NCBI GenBank assembly: GCA_963529665.1
Contig: CAUSAG010000007.1
Span: 1 to 64,000 of the forward strand
Length of the DNA stretch: 64,000 bases
Reading direction: 5' to 3'
Source of the DNA: Kingella_B sp963529665
GTDB lineage: Bacteria > Pseudomonadota > Gammaproteobacteria > Burkholderiales > Neisseriaceae
The position numbers and the translations under genes were made by a program. Below the pieces are notes generated by a model, which saw nothing but the letters and a program-made list of their open reading frames with translations, was not told where the DNA came from and did no database searches. Positions within the stretch are counted from its first letter, which is position 1; the number at the start of each line of letters is the position of its first letter. Shown piece after piece: positions 22,945 through 32,412 of the stretch.

Positions 22945-23997
22945 ATGAGCACAGCTATGCAGATTACCGACCTTCTCGCATTTGGCGTGAAAAACAAAGC
23001 ATCAGACTTACACATCTCCTCAGGTCTGCCTCCCATGATTCGCGTAAACGGCGACATCCGCCGCATCAATTTGCCCGAAATGAATGCAGACGAAGTCGGC
23101 ACGATGATTAGCTCCATCATGAACGACTTGCAACGCAAAAACTATCAACAAAACCTAGAAACCGACTTTTCATTTGAACTGCCCAATATCGCTCGCTTTC
23201 GTGTAAACGCATTTAACACCAACCGCGGGCCAGCCGCCGTGTTGCGTACCATTCCCAGCAAAGTATTGACGTTGGAAGAGCTCAAAGCGCCGCGCATTTT
23301 CCAAAAAATTGCCGACAACCCACGCGGCTTGGTGTTGGTAACAGGGCCAACAGGCTCAGGCAAATCCACCACGCTTGCCGCCATGATGGATTATGTAAAC
23401 GACAACCACGCCGCACACATTCTCACCATTGAAGACCCGATTGAGTTTGTGCACCAATCCAAAAAATGCTTGGTAAACCAACGCGAATTGGGCGAAGACA
23501 CCCTCAGCTTTGCCAACGCCCTGCGCTCTGCCTTGCGTGAAGACCCCGATATTATTCTGGTGGGCGAGATGCGTGACCCCGAAACCATCGGTTTGGCATT
23601 GACCGCCGCCGAAACGGGGCACTTGGTATTTGGCACCTTGCACACCACATCCGCCGCCAAAACCATTGACCGTATTATTGACGTGTTCCCCGCCGCCGAA
23701 AAAGAGATGGTGCGCTCCATGTTGTCCGAATCGCTGCGTGCCGTAATCGCGCAAACGCTGCTGAAAACCAAAGACGGCAAAGGTCGTGTTGCCGCGCATG
23801 AAATCATGGTTTCCACCCCTGCGATTCGTAACTTGATTCGTGAAAACAAAATTGCCCAAATGCAATCTTCTATCCAAACAGGTCAAAACTTCGGGATGCA
23901 AACGCTTGACCAATGCTTGCAAGACTTGGTTCGCCGCAACATCGTATCGCTCGCCGATGCCCGCGCCAAAGCGCAAAACCCCGATATGATTGTGTAA
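22945..23997 (+). CDS. pilT: Type IV pilus retraction ATPase PilT
   Basis: This 350-residue hexameric ATPase drives pilus retraction, twitching and DNA uptake. It shows the ASDLHISSGLPP N-terminus, Walker A GPTGSGKST (134-142), the Asp box TIEDPIEFVH, Walker B IILVGEMRD, the His box TGHLVFGTLHTTSAAKTIDR, and the AIRNLIRE motif needed for retraction. It precedes pilU by 21 bases. A DUS arm followed by TAAAAT (22901-22906) lies upstream as a possible -10. The presence of the uptake motor fits the DUS-rich genome. Confidence 0.97.
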   Translation: MSTAMQITDLLAFGVKNKASDLHISSGLPPMIRVNGDIRRINLPEMNADEVGTMISSIMNDLQRKNYQQNLETDFSFELPNIARFRVNAFNTNRGPAAVLRTIPSKVLTLEELKAPRIFQKIADNPRGLVLVTGPTGSGKSTTLAAMMDYVNDNHAAHILTIEDPIEFVHQSKKCLVNQRELGEDTLSFANALRSALREDPDIILVGEMRDPETIGLALTAAETGHLVFGTLHTTSAAKTIDRIIDVFPAAEKEMVRSMLSESLRAVIAQTLLKTKDGKGRVAAHEIMVSTPAIRNLIRENKIAQMQSSIQTGQNFGMQTLDQCLQDLVRRNIVSLADARAKAQNPDMIV

Positions 23998-24018
23998 CCA
24001 ACATAAAGAGAGTCCACC

Positions 24019-25284
24019 ATGTCAGAACAAAACAACCCAAATGCTGGCTTAGCCAATTTATTGGAAGGCTTTGTAACCGATTACCAAGCCAAGCCCCAAG
24101 CTGCGCCTAAAACCACATCTGAAAAAACCGTTGCCAGCGTGATGGCGAAAAAAGAAAAACCTGCGTTGCATCCTTTGTTGGAAAAAATGTCTGCCGAATG
24201 CGAAAAACGCTTGGCTTCCGATATTTTCATCAGCGTGAACTTTCCGCCATCATTCAAAATCAATGGCGAGCTAACGCCTGTTCCGCTGAAACCGCTCACG
24301 CCGCAAGACACCGAAGTTTTGGTGTATTCCACCATGAGCGACGAACAACGTATCCGCTTTGAAGAAGAATTGGAACTGAACTATTCGGTTACTTCTGCCA
24401 CAGGCGTGCGCTATCGTGTGAACGCGTATCACGAGCAAGGGCACGTTGGCATGGTTTGGCGGCGCATCACCACCAAAATCTTAACGGTGGACGATTTGAA
24501 ACTGCCACAAGGCTTAAAAGAACTCGCTATGCAACCGCGCGGTTTGATTATTTTGGCAGGGGCAACGGGTTCGGGTAAATCCACTTCCATGGCAGCGATG
24601 CTAGACTGGCGCAATAAACACGCCGCAGGTCATATCGTTACCATTGAAGACCCTGTGGAATACATCCACACGCCAATCAAAAGCATTTTTACCCAACGCG
24701 AATTGGGCATTGACACCAACTCTTGGTCTATGGCGGTGCAATCTGCGATGCGTCAAGCGCCTGATGTGGTCTGCGTGGGTGAGGTGCGTAACGAACACAC
24801 GATGGAATACGCCTTGCAATTGGCGCAAACAGGCCACTTGGTATTCTTCACCATCCACGCGAACAATGCCGTGCAGGCGGTGGAACGTATCATGAACTTC
24901 TACCCCGAAGAGCAGCACAAACAAGTGTTGTTGGACTTGTCGCTCAACGTGGTTGGCATCATTGGACAACGCTTGGCGCGCTTGATTGAAGGCGGACGAA
25001 CTGCGATTGTGGACTTGCTGATTAACTCGCCTGCCATGGCAGACTATATGATGAAAGGTGAGTTGATTGAGATGATGCGCTTGATTGAGCGTTCGCAATC
25101 CGAAGGCATGCAAACGTTTGACCAAGACTTGTTCAAACTCTACACCGCAGGGCGCATCACATTAGACGAAGCCTTGCGCCAAGCCGAATCTGCTAGCGAC
25201 TTGCGCCTGAAAATCACCTTGTGGGAAGAAGGCAAAGAGCCTGGTCAAATGTATGACCGCGTTTCAGATTTGAATATCTTGTAA
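24019..25284 (+). CDS. pilU: PilT-like retraction ATPase PilU
   Basis: This 421-residue PilT paralogue has Walker A GATGSGKST, TIEDPVEYIHTP, VCVGEVRNEHTMEYAL and TGHLVFFTIHANNAVQAVERI. Its longer N-terminal region (about 60 extra residues) is Ala/Lys-rich. PilU helps PilT retract under load. It forms an operon with pilT, with a 21-base gap and a ribosome-binding site AAAGAGAG. Confidence 0.94.
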   Translation: MSEQNNPNAGLANLLEGFVTDYQAKPQAAPKTTSEKTVASVMAKKEKPALHPLLEKMSAECEKRLASDIFISVNFPPSFKINGELTPVPLKPLTPQDTEVLVYSTMSDEQRIRFEEELELNYSVTSATGVRYRVNAYHEQGHVGMVWRRITTKILTVDDLKLPQGLKELAMQPRGLIILAGATGSGKSTSMAAMLDWRNKHAAGHIVTIEDPVEYIHTPIKSIFTQRELGIDTNSWSMAVQSAMRQAPDVVCVGEVRNEHTMEYALQLAQTGHLVFFTIHANNAVQAVERIMNFYPEEQHKQVLLDLSLNVVGIIGQRLARLIEGGRTAIVDLLINSPAMADYMMKGELIEMMRLIERSQSEGMQTFDQDLFKLYTAGRITLDEALRQAESASDLRLKITLWEEGKEPGQMYDRVSDLNIL

Positions 25285-25509
25285 TCCGTTTAAAACCGTT
25301 TTCAGGCTGCCTTAATGCGTTGGGGCAGCCTGAAAATCTTGTATGCAAGATATAAAGAGTCCTTCCATCACGCCCAAAGGCAGCCTGAAAGTTTGTTTGC
25401 CATGTTTACCATCGTTTAATCTGTTTTCAGGTTGCCTTATCCATCGCGCTTAATGGCAGCCTGAAAACGCTGTTCAGCGCAACACCAACCCTAACCCCGA
25501 AAGCCCATC

Positions 25510-25944
25510 ATGCCCCAATTCTCGCTCCCCTCTTCCAACGGCGATATTTTCCACAGCCAAGAACATCTGCCGCTCATCGTCTATTTCTATCCCAAAGACC
25601 ACACCGCAGGTTGCACCACCGAAGGTCTAGACTTCAACCGCCTGCTGCCCGAATTTCAAGCCTTGGACTACACCGTGGTCGGCATTTCGCGCGACAGCGT
25701 GAAAACCCACCAAAATTTCTGCGCCAAGCAAGGCTTTGCCTTCCCCTTGCTCAGCGATGCCGATGAAACGGTGTGCCAACAATTTGGCGTGTTGAAATTG
25801 AAAAAACTCTACGGCAAAGAACACCTTGGCATTGAGCGCAGCACTTTTGTGTTGGATGCCGCAGGCAATATCGCGCACGAATGGCGCAAGGTGAAAGTGG
25901 CGGGGCATGCCGAAGCGGTGTTGGCGGCGGTCAAAGGCGAATAA
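25510..25944 (+). CDS. bcp: Peroxiredoxin, Bcp type
   Basis: This 144-residue thiol peroxidase reduces peroxides. The peroxidatic cysteine is in YFYPKDHTAGCTTEG (about 26-40). The position five residues later, a resolving cysteine in many Bcp proteins, is not cysteine, so it is probably a 1-Cys or atypical type. It stands alone between DUS hairpins. Confidence 0.9.
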   Translation: MPQFSLPSSNGDIFHSQEHLPLIVYFYPKDHTAGCTTEGLDFNRLLPEFQALDYTVVGISRDSVKTHQNFCAKQGFAFPLLSDADETVCQQFGVLKLKKLYGKEHLGIERSTFVLDAAGNIAHEWRKVKVAGHAEAVLAAVKGE

Positions 25945-25983
25945 ACAACAGACGCTTGTCGCGCCGATAAACCGTTCTCCCGT

Positions 25984-26012
25984 TTGAGCTTTCCCCGCCC
26001 CAAGCGTATAAT
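25984..26012 (+). promoter_or_regulatory. Sigma-70 promoter for the Bcr/CflA transporter
   Basis: TTGAGC (25984-25989), 17 bases, then a perfect TATAAT (26007-26012), about 90 bases before the likely start at 26101. Two overlapping DUS palindromes lie in the leader. Confidence 0.6.
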
Positions 26013-26100
26013 CCGCCTCATTCTTACAACCTTTCAGGCAGCCTGAAAACCTTATCTGCGGTTTCAGGCTGCCTGAATGCCCTTTTACCCGTTCACAATC

Positions 26101-27321
26101 ATGCAAACAGCCCGCCCTCCCCTATCCACCAAGCAAATGGCGTTTTTAATGGCAATGCTCATCGCCATCATGCCGCTCTCCATTGATGCCTATTTGCCCT
26201 CGTTACCCAAAATCGCCGTCGCCCTGCAAGCCGACATTCACCAAATTGAAAAAAGCCTGAGCACGTTTATGTTTGGCGTTGCCGCAGGGCAAATTCTCGG
26301 CGGCTCGCTGTCGGACATCAAAGGCAGGCGCAACATCGCCCTGTTTGGCTTAACCATTTTCCTTATCGGCTGCGCGGGGCTGGTTTTTGTGCAAAGCGCT
26401 GAGCAGCTGATGGCATTGCGCGTGGTGCAGGCCTTAGGCGCAGGGATGTCTGCCGTGGTGGTGGGCGCGTTGGTGCGCGACAACTATCACGGCAAAGAAG
26501 CGGCGCAAATGTTTGCCCTAATCGGCATCATTTTGATGATGGCGCCGCTGGTTGTGCCCATGCTAGGCTCGGCGCTGCAATCGCTTTTTGGCTGGCGCAG
26601 CGTGTTCGCCTTTTTGCTGATATACGCTTCCATTGTATTCGCGCTGCTGTTTCGCTTTTTGCCTAAGCACAAATCCGCCGAACCGCTGCGCCTGTCGCAC
26701 ATCAAACAAATCAGCAGCCGTTATCGCCAAGTGCTCGCCACGCTGCCTGCGCTCGGTTTTTTGTTTTACCAAGCCGCTTCGTTTTCATCCATGATGGCGT
26801 TTTTAAGCGAATCACCGTTTGTTTACATGGAGTTATACAAGCTCACGCCGCACCAATATGCATGGGTGTTCGGCTGCAACATCGTAACCATGATGCTGTG
26901 CAACCGCTTAACCGCGTTTGGTTTGCGCCACGATTGGCACAGCCGCGATTTGCTTAAAATCGGCATCGCCCTGCAAACCTGCGCCAACATCGCTTTGGTG
27001 GTGAGCGTATTGTGGTTTGGGCAGCCGCCGCTGGCGTTGCTGGTTCCGCTGGTGATGGTGTCGGTGGGCACGCAGGGCTTAATCGCCGCCAACACGCAAG
27101 CATTGTTTATGAGCAACTTCAAGCCCGAAATCGCAGGCAGTGCCAACGCCGCGCTATCGGCAATGCAATCGTTGATTGGCTCGCTGGCGGGCTTTTCGGT
27201 TGCCTTTTTGCACAACGGCACGGTGTTGATTATGGCAGGCACGATGCTCGCCGCCACCAGCATCGGCGTGGTGTTGCTGTTGCTGTTTTCGCGCGAGCAG
27301 ATGTGGGGCAAGGCAGACTGA
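26101..27321 (+). CDS. Bcr/CflA family multidrug efflux MFS transporter
   Basis: This protein of 406 residues has 12 predicted membrane helices. Family marks are PLSIDAYLPSLPKIA near the N-terminus, GGSLSDIKGRR (MFS motif A, about 68-78) and VQALGAGMSAVVVGALVRDNY. It exports drugs or small molecules by proton antiport. The ATG at 26101 is preferred, because an upstream ATG at 26077 lies within a DUS-derived leader. Confidence 0.9.
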   Translation: MQTARPPLSTKQMAFLMAMLIAIMPLSIDAYLPSLPKIAVALQADIHQIEKSLSTFMFGVAAGQILGGSLSDIKGRRNIALFGLTIFLIGCAGLVFVQSAEQLMALRVVQALGAGMSAVVVGALVRDNYHGKEAAQMFALIGIILMMAPLVVPMLGSALQSLFGWRSVFAFLLIYASIVFALLFRFLPKHKSAEPLRLSHIKQISSRYRQVLATLPALGFLFYQAASFSSMMAFLSESPFVYMELYKLTPHQYAWVFGCNIVTMMLCNRLTAFGLRHDWHSRDLLKIGIALQTCANIALVVSVLWFGQPPLALLVPLVMVSVGTQGLIAANTQALFMSNFKPEIAGSANAALSAMQSLIGSLAGFSVAFLHNGTVLIMAGTMLAATSIGVVLLLLFSREQMWGKAD

Positions 27322-27522
27322 AACGCAGCTTTATGCTCATGCGTTTTCAGGCTGCCTTGTATATTTCAAGCCCGCCAAACGGTAAAACTCCCACCACCAA
27401 GCGTAATTTCTCGTTAAGCCAACTGGTTTTTCTGTAAGAACATCGGTATATTGCGCGATTACTTTTTCAGGCAGCCTGAAACTGGGTTCGCCGCCCATCA
27501 ACCCTTTAACAAGGAAACGCAC

Positions 27523-28197
27523 ATGAAACTGATGAAAACCACCACACTCGCCGCCCTCACCGCCGCGCTCGCATTAAGCGGCTGCGTAACCGATGCCACC
27601 ACAGGGCAAAACAAAATTAGCAAAACCGCGCTTTACGGCTTGGGCGGCGCAGCCACCTGCGGCATCGTGGGCGCATTAACCCACGGCGGCAAAGGCGCGC
27701 GCAACTCTGCCTTGGCTTGCGGCGCAGTGGGCGCAGGCGTGGGCGGCTACATGGATTACCAAGAGAAAAAATTGCGCGAGCAACTGCAAGGCTCAGGCGT
27801 AGCCGTGGATCGCCAAGGCGACCAAATCAAATTAACCATGCCCGCCGCCGTAACCTTCGCCACCAACAGCGCTGCGCTATCTGCCCAAGCGCAAAACTCG
27901 TTGAGCCAAGCCGCGCAAACGCTGGCAACCTACACCGACACCACCATCACCATCGTGGGTCATACCGACAACACAGGCAACGACAGCATCAACAACCCAT
28001 TGTCTGCCAACCGCGCCCAATCCGTTGCCAACTATCTGAACCAACATGGCGTGGCTGCTAACCGCATGAGCGTATCAGGTCAAGGCTCGCGCCAACCTGT
28101 TGCCGATAACAGCACCGAAGCAGGTCGCGCGCAAAACCGCCGCGTAGAAATTCTGATTAACCCCGACCAAAACGCCGCACGAGCCGCAGGCGCATAA
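27523..28197 (+). CDS. OmpA-family peptidoglycan-associated lipoprotein
   Basis: This 224-residue protein starts with a lipoprotein signal peptide (ALALSGC, acylated Cys at about 21). A glycine-zipper stretch (about 40-75) and an OmpA-C domain (about 110-210) follow, with FATNSAALS, TIVGHTDNTGND, LSANRAQSVANYL and GQGSRQPVADNSTEAGRAQNRRVEI. It anchors the outer membrane to peptidoglycan, like YiaD/YfiB. A longer frame from 27451 includes DUS-encoded residues and is not the real start. Confidence 0.88.
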   Translation: MKLMKTTTLAALTAALALSGCVTDATTGQNKISKTALYGLGGAATCGIVGALTHGGKGARNSALACGAVGAGVGGYMDYQEKKLREQLQGSGVAVDRQGDQIKLTMPAAVTFATNSAALSAQAQNSLSQAAQTLATYTDTTITIVGHTDNTGNDSINNPLSANRAQSVANYLNQHGVAANRMSVSGQGSRQPVADNSTEAGRAQNRRVEILINPDQNAARAAGA

Positions 28198-28216
28198 CCA
28201 TCGGTAAACAACGCAA

Positions 28217-28257
28217 CAGGCAGCCTGAAAACCATTTTCTCGTTTTCAGGCTGCCTA
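28217..28257. terminator. Inverted king-dialect DUS hairpin
   Basis: CAGGCAGCCTGAAAAC and GTTTTCAGGCTGCCT pair around a short loop, between the OmpA lipoprotein and xthA. Confidence 0.6.
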
Positions 28258-28282
28258 AGTGTTATCAAAATCGGAACATCGC

Positions 28283-29050
28283 ATGAAAATCGCCACATGG
28301 AACGTCAATTCGCTTAACGTGCGCCTGCCGCAAGTGAGCGACTGGCTCGCGCAACACCAGCCCGATATTTTGGTGCTGCAAGAGCTGAAACTGGAACAAG
28401 ACAAATACCCTGCCGCCGCCTTTCGCATGATGGGCTGGCACACCGCATGGGCAGGGCAAAAAACCTATAACGGCGTTGCCATCATCAGCCGCCACGAACT
28501 GCACGACGTGCAAACAGGGCTACCGCAAATGCCCGACGACCCGCAACAGCGCGTGATCGCCGCCACCATCAACGGCATCCGCGTGATTAATGTTTACTGC
28601 GTGAACGGCGAAGCGCTAGATAGTCCCAAGTTTGCCTACAAACGCCACTGGTTTGCCGCGCTTGCCGACTATGTGCGCGACCAACTCGCCCAATACCCCA
28701 AGCTCGTGCTGCTGGGCGACTTCAACATCGCCCCCCGCGATGATGATGTGTACGATGCTAAACGTTGGCACGAGAAAATTCTTTGTTCTAGCGAAGAACG
28801 CCAATGGTTCGCCAACCTGCTCAATCTCGGGCTGCATGACGCATTGCGGCACATCCACCCCACCGGCGCGCACTACACATGGTGGGACTACCGCGGCGCA
28901 ATGTTCGCCAAAGGCTTGGGGCTGCGCATTGATCACCTGCTGATTAGCCCTGCCCTGCGCGACAGCCTGCGCAGCGTAACCGTTGACACCGAAGCCCGCG
29001 CCCAAGAACGCCCCAGCGACCATGCACCTGTGGTTGCACAATGGGATTGA
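28283..29050 (+). CDS. xthA: Exodeoxyribonuclease III
   Basis: This 255-residue AP endonuclease/exonuclease of the ExoIII family repairs abasic sites. Motifs are MKIATWNVNSLNVR, LQELKLEQDKYP, YNGVAIISR, LLGDFNIAPRDDDVYD, YTWWDYRG, RIDHLLIS and the C-terminal SDHAPV. The start at 28283 matches the family; eight extra residues are possible from 28259. Confidence 0.94.
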   Translation: MKIATWNVNSLNVRLPQVSDWLAQHQPDILVLQELKLEQDKYPAAAFRMMGWHTAWAGQKTYNGVAIISRHELHDVQTGLPQMPDDPQQRVIAATINGIRVINVYCVNGEALDSPKFAYKRHWFAALADYVRDQLAQYPKLVLLGDFNIAPRDDDVYDAKRWHEKILCSSEERQWFANLLNLGLHDALRHIHPTGAHYTWWDYRGAMFAKGLGLRIDHLLISPALRDSLRSVTVDTEARAQERPSDHAPVVAQWD

Positions 29051-29065
29051 GCGCGCCCAATCAAC

Positions 29066-29140
29066 AAAAGGCAGCCTGAAAGCGAGTTTACGAGCTTCTG
29101 CGAAACTAAAACGAATCTACGAATTTTCAGGCTGCCTTTT
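29066..29140. terminator. DUS hairpin enclosing a companion repeat
   Basis: Inverted DUS arms at each end of this segment enclose GAGTTTACGAGCTTCTGCGAAACTAAAAC, a member of the DUS-companion repeat family. It separates xthA from the facing gene. Confidence 0.55.
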
Positions 29141-29259
29141 GCACGCAACAATCCTAATCGCCACAAAAAAAGGACAGGCATCAAACCTGTCCTTGTAAAA
29201 AATTTCAGACTGCCCGAACTCTCACAAACAAGCAGCCTGAAACCCCATCAAAAGTAAAC

Positions 29260-29547
29260 TCAATTATTCAAAATCAAGCAATCATCAATTTGGTTTTTGC
29301 GCAAACGCTCCACGGTCTCCTCCGCTTGCTGGCGTTCCATACGCGGCGTGCGCACATGATAGATGGGCGTGCCATCAGCCATTTTCGCTTCTTTCACCGA
29401 AGCGCTCACGCCCGCCAAAGCAGCTTTTGCCACCATTTTTTGCGCATAATCCATCTCTCTAAATGAGCCCAGTTGCACCGCAGAATCCACCGCCCAAGCA
29501 GCATTGATGCTCGTCATCAAAACCAAAGCTAAGCATAATTTTTTCAT
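29260..29547 (-). CDS. Exported SPOR-like small protein
   Basis: This 95-residue protein has a signal peptide (MKKLCLALVLMTSINAAWA) and then a compact domain beginning VQLGSFREMDYAQKMVAKAALAGVSASV and ending RQQAEETVERLRKNQIDDCLIL. The pattern (V-Q-x-G-S-F, repeated Ala/Lys helix, V-R-T-P) fits a single SPOR-type peptidoglycan-binding fold, predicted periplasmic. The start at 29547 follows a ribosome-binding site GGAGG; the upstream ATG at 29568 is less likely. Confidence 0.65.
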   Translation of the reverse strand: MKKLCLALVLMTSINAAWAVDSAVQLGSFREMDYAQKMVAKAALAGVSASVKEAKMADGTPIYHVRTPRMERQQAEETVERLRKNQIDDCLILNN

Positions 29548-29914
29548 CGCAGCCTCCTTGTGCCACATGGCAAAAAATCAGTTTAGGATAAAAAATCTAG
29601 TTACGAGATATTCAGCATTTACCGTGCCAATTGTTTCAAAAACTAACACAGTTTTACATTAAACCGCGAAACCACGCCCGTTAGCACAAGGCAGCCTGAA
29701 AATCGCCGTGCTTTATCGTGCAAACATCATCATGCGCATAAATACATTAAAAACAAATATTTACCAAAACACCTAAGGCAGCCTGAAAAAACCCATCACA
29801 CCCATCGCCCGCAACAAACTGCCCTTTTTTGTAACCCGCATACCAAGCGCGCCAAAATTTCAGGCTGCCAAATATGCTAAAATTCGCCCCATTTTCTTAA
29901 CAAATCTCCCAGCC
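29548..29914. other. Gene-free region upstream of dnaX
   Basis: This AT-rich stretch between divergent genes has two king-dialect DUS copies (about 29688 and 29777) and an inverted half (about 29859). An extended -10 (TGCTAAAAT, 29875-29883) follows the last copy, 32 bases before dnaX. I see no ORF or RNA gene. Confidence 0.5.
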
Positions 29915-32338
29915 ATGACCTACCAAGTTCTCGCCCGCAAATGGCGACCCAAAACCTTCGCCGACCTCGTGGGGCAACAACACGTTGTCAAAGCCCTGCA
30001 AAACGCCCTTGCCAACGGGCGTTTGCACCACGCCTACTTGCTCACAGGCACGCGCGGCGTAGGCAAAACCACCATCGCCCGCATCCTCGCCAAAAGCCTG
30101 AACTGCGAAAACGCCCAACACGGCGAACCCTGCGGGCAATGCGCCACTTGCCAAGCCATTGATGCGGGACGATTTGTGGACTTGCTGGAAATTGATGCCG
30201 CCAGCAACACGGGCATAGACAACATCCGCGAAGTGCTGGAAAACGCGCAATACGCGCCCACGGCGGGCAAATACAAGGTTTACATCATTGACGAAGTGCA
30301 CATGCTGTCTAAATCTGCGTTCAACGCCATGCTTAAAACGCTGGAAGAACCGCCCGAGCACGTCAAATTTATCCTTGCCACCACCGACCCGCACAAAGTG
30401 CCGATTACGGTGTTAAGCCGTTGTTTACAATTTGTTTTACGCAATATGACCGCGCAGCAAGTGTCTGAGCATTTGGCGCACGTTTTGGATGTGGAACAAA
30501 TCGCCTACGAACCTGCCGCGCTCACCCTGCTGGGGCGCGCCGCGCAAGGCTCTATGCGCGATGCCCTCAGCCTGCTGGACCAAGCCATCGCCATGGGCTC
30601 GGGCAGCGTGCAAGAAGCCGATGTGCGCAATATGATAGGCGCGGTGGACAATCGCTATCTGTTTGAACTGCTGGAAATTTTGTCGCAAAAAAACGGCGCG
30701 GCACTCATCGCCAAAGCCAGCGAAATGCACAGCCAAGCACTCGGTTTTGACAGCGTGTTAAACGAGCTTGCCCTGCTGTTGCAACGCATCGCCCTGCTGC
30801 AAACCGTGCCCACCACCATCCCCGCCGATGACCCCGAATACGACCGTTTGCACGCCCTTGCTCGCGCGTTTAACGGTGAACAAATCCAGCTTTATTACCA
30901 ATGCGCGCTGCACGGCAAGCAAGATTTGCCACTCGCGCCCGATGAATACGCAGGCTTTGTGATGACGCTGCTGCGGATGCTTGCTTTTGCGCCGTTTGCC
31001 GCCGAGAACGTGCCGACCAACGCCGCGATTGAAAATACACAAATGCACGAGCCTGCCGCGCACAATGTAGGCAGCCTGAAAACGCAAGCAACCGCTGCGC
31101 CGCAAACAATTACGCCGCAAAACATTGCACAGCCCAGCCATCCTGCAAACAATCCTGCGCCAGCCGAATCCCAGCCGCATTCAGGCAGCCTGAAAACCGA
31201 GAATTCCAACGAAGTTACCACCAGCGCAAACCCTGCGCCAACAGCAGCAACCGCAGCGCAAGCAAAAACGCCAGAGCCGCCGCCTGCCGTTAGCGAAACA
31301 CCAGCAGCGGCAAAAACAGCCACGTCTGAATCTCCCTCCCCATCCAAAGAAGCATCAGGCAACCTGAAAACGGGTAAAACCGATTTTGGCAATGCGGATA
31401 ATTTTGGCGATGCAAAAACCAGCGAAAGCCATTCCGCGCAAACGCCAACCGTTGAAGCGCAGCCATCGCCTGCTCTTTCTACTGAGCATAACGCCATGGA
31501 CAACAAATCTCTGGCAAACGAAGCCGCGCCTGAAACACCAGTAGTCGCGCCTGAACAAATAGGCAGCCTGCAAGCTGGGAACGCCAATAAAGTGGAAACA
31601 CCAGCCGCGCAATCTAGTGAAACAAAAGACAGTGAAACACCAGCCGCCGAAGCCAGACCACTTTCAGGCAGCCTGAAAACCGAAAGCGCCAACAAAGCCG
31701 AAACAGGTGCAACAAATTCTGCTGAAACCGAAACCCAATCCCCACAAAACATCGAACCAGCGTCCACCCCTGCGCCAAAAAAATCCCCCCGCAAAAAAAG
31801 CAGCGCCACAACAAGCGACGCCGATTCAGGCAGCCTGAAAACCGCAGACTTCAACGAAGTTAAAACAAACGAAATGAGCTTCGGCGAAGCCCAAAGCGAA
31901 CACATCAGCGAATCCCAAACCGATGCCAGCCCCTTCCCCGCCTTCGCTGCCGAAAACTGGACAGCCATCGCCGAGCGCATCAGCAAGCAAGTCTCCGCCG
32001 CGCGTATGCTGTTAGACCACACCGCATGGGTGGCTTACCAAGACGGCGAGTTGCGCCTAGCCATCGTTTCCGAAAAAACCAAAAACACAACCAAAAAAGA
32101 ATATTTTGACCGCATCGCCAGCGCATTAAGCGAAGCCTACCAAATCCCCGTGCACATCCAAACCCAACCCTTTGCCGATGGCAATGACTGGGAAACCCCC
32201 GCCATGCACCGTGCCCGCATCGCCGCCGAAAACCGCACCCAAGCCCAAGCCCTGATGGAACAAGACCCCGCCTTGCAAGCCATCCAAAAGCAATTTGGCG
32301 CAACATGGGATAGCGAAAGCATCGCATTAAACGCATAG
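29915..32338 (+). CDS. dnaX: DNA polymerase III subunit gamma/tau with DUS-expanded linker
   Basis: The clamp-loader ATPase is 807 residues long. Residues 1-370 are the gamma part: Walker A GTRGVGKT (45-52), zinc cysteines C64, C73, C76 and C79, Walker B DEVH (126-129), and the SRC motif (about 168). Residues about 670-770 are the tau C-terminal domain that contacts polymerase alpha. Between them lies a 300-residue Ala/Pro/Thr/Glu-rich linker that holds six in-frame DUS copies, each encoding a step such as GSLKT. No obvious slippery A-run was found for a programmed gamma frameshift. CCGG is rare, as in the backbone. Confidence 0.94.
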   Translation: MTYQVLARKWRPKTFADLVGQQHVVKALQNALANGRLHHAYLLTGTRGVGKTTIARILAKSLNCENAQHGEPCGQCATCQAIDAGRFVDLLEIDAASNTGIDNIREVLENAQYAPTAGKYKVYIIDEVHMLSKSAFNAMLKTLEEPPEHVKFILATTDPHKVPITVLSRCLQFVLRNMTAQQVSEHLAHVLDVEQIAYEPAALTLLGRAAQGSMRDALSLLDQAIAMGSGSVQEADVRNMIGAVDNRYLFELLEILSQKNGAALIAKASEMHSQALGFDSVLNELALLLQRIALLQTVPTTIPADDPEYDRLHALARAFNGEQIQLYYQCALHGKQDLPLAPDEYAGFVMTLLRMLAFAPFAAENVPTNAAIENTQMHEPAAHNVGSLKTQATAAPQTITPQNIAQPSHPANNPAPAESQPHSGSLKTENSNEVTTSANPAPTAATAAQAKTPEPPPAVSETPAAAKTATSESPSPSKEASGNLKTGKTDFGNADNFGDAKTSESHSAQTPTVEAQPSPALSTEHNAMDNKSLANEAAPETPVVAPEQIGSLQAGNANKVETPAAQSSETKDSETPAAEARPLSGSLKTESANKAETGATNSAETETQSPQNIEPASTPAPKKSPRKKSSATTSDADSGSLKTADFNEVKTNEMSFGEAQSEHISESQTDASPFPAFAAENWTAIAERISKQVSAARMLLDHTAWVAYQDGELRLAIVSEKTKNTTKKEYFDRIASALSEAYQIPVHIQTQPFADGNDWETPAMHRARIAAENRTQAQALMEQDPALQAIQKQFGATWDSESIALNA
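31069..31839 (+). repeat. Six in-frame DUS copies within the dnaX linker
   Basis: DUS or near-DUS copies start at 31069, 31183, 31357, 31561, 31666 and 31828. All intervals are multiples of three, so every copy is read in the same frame as G-S/N-L-K/Q. The copies at 31357 (AACCTGAA) and 31561 (CCTGCA) are degenerate. The last is followed by FNEVKT, shared with the gene at 35513. Confidence 0.85.
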
Positions 32339-32412
32339 GCAGCCTGAAAACGGAAAATAACTTTCAGGCTGCCTAACGCCAACCATATCATCCGCAAACT
32401 CATCCAACCACC

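Noticed and set aside
30740..32022. A 375-residue minus-strand ORF across the dnaX linker
   Set aside because: It is the reverse complement of a GC-rich, low-complexity coding stretch, without a start site context or known domain.
29915..32338. A programmed -1 frameshift in dnaX making gamma
   Set aside because: No A-rich slippery heptamer followed by a stem-loop was found at a sensible position, although runs of A occur near 31790.
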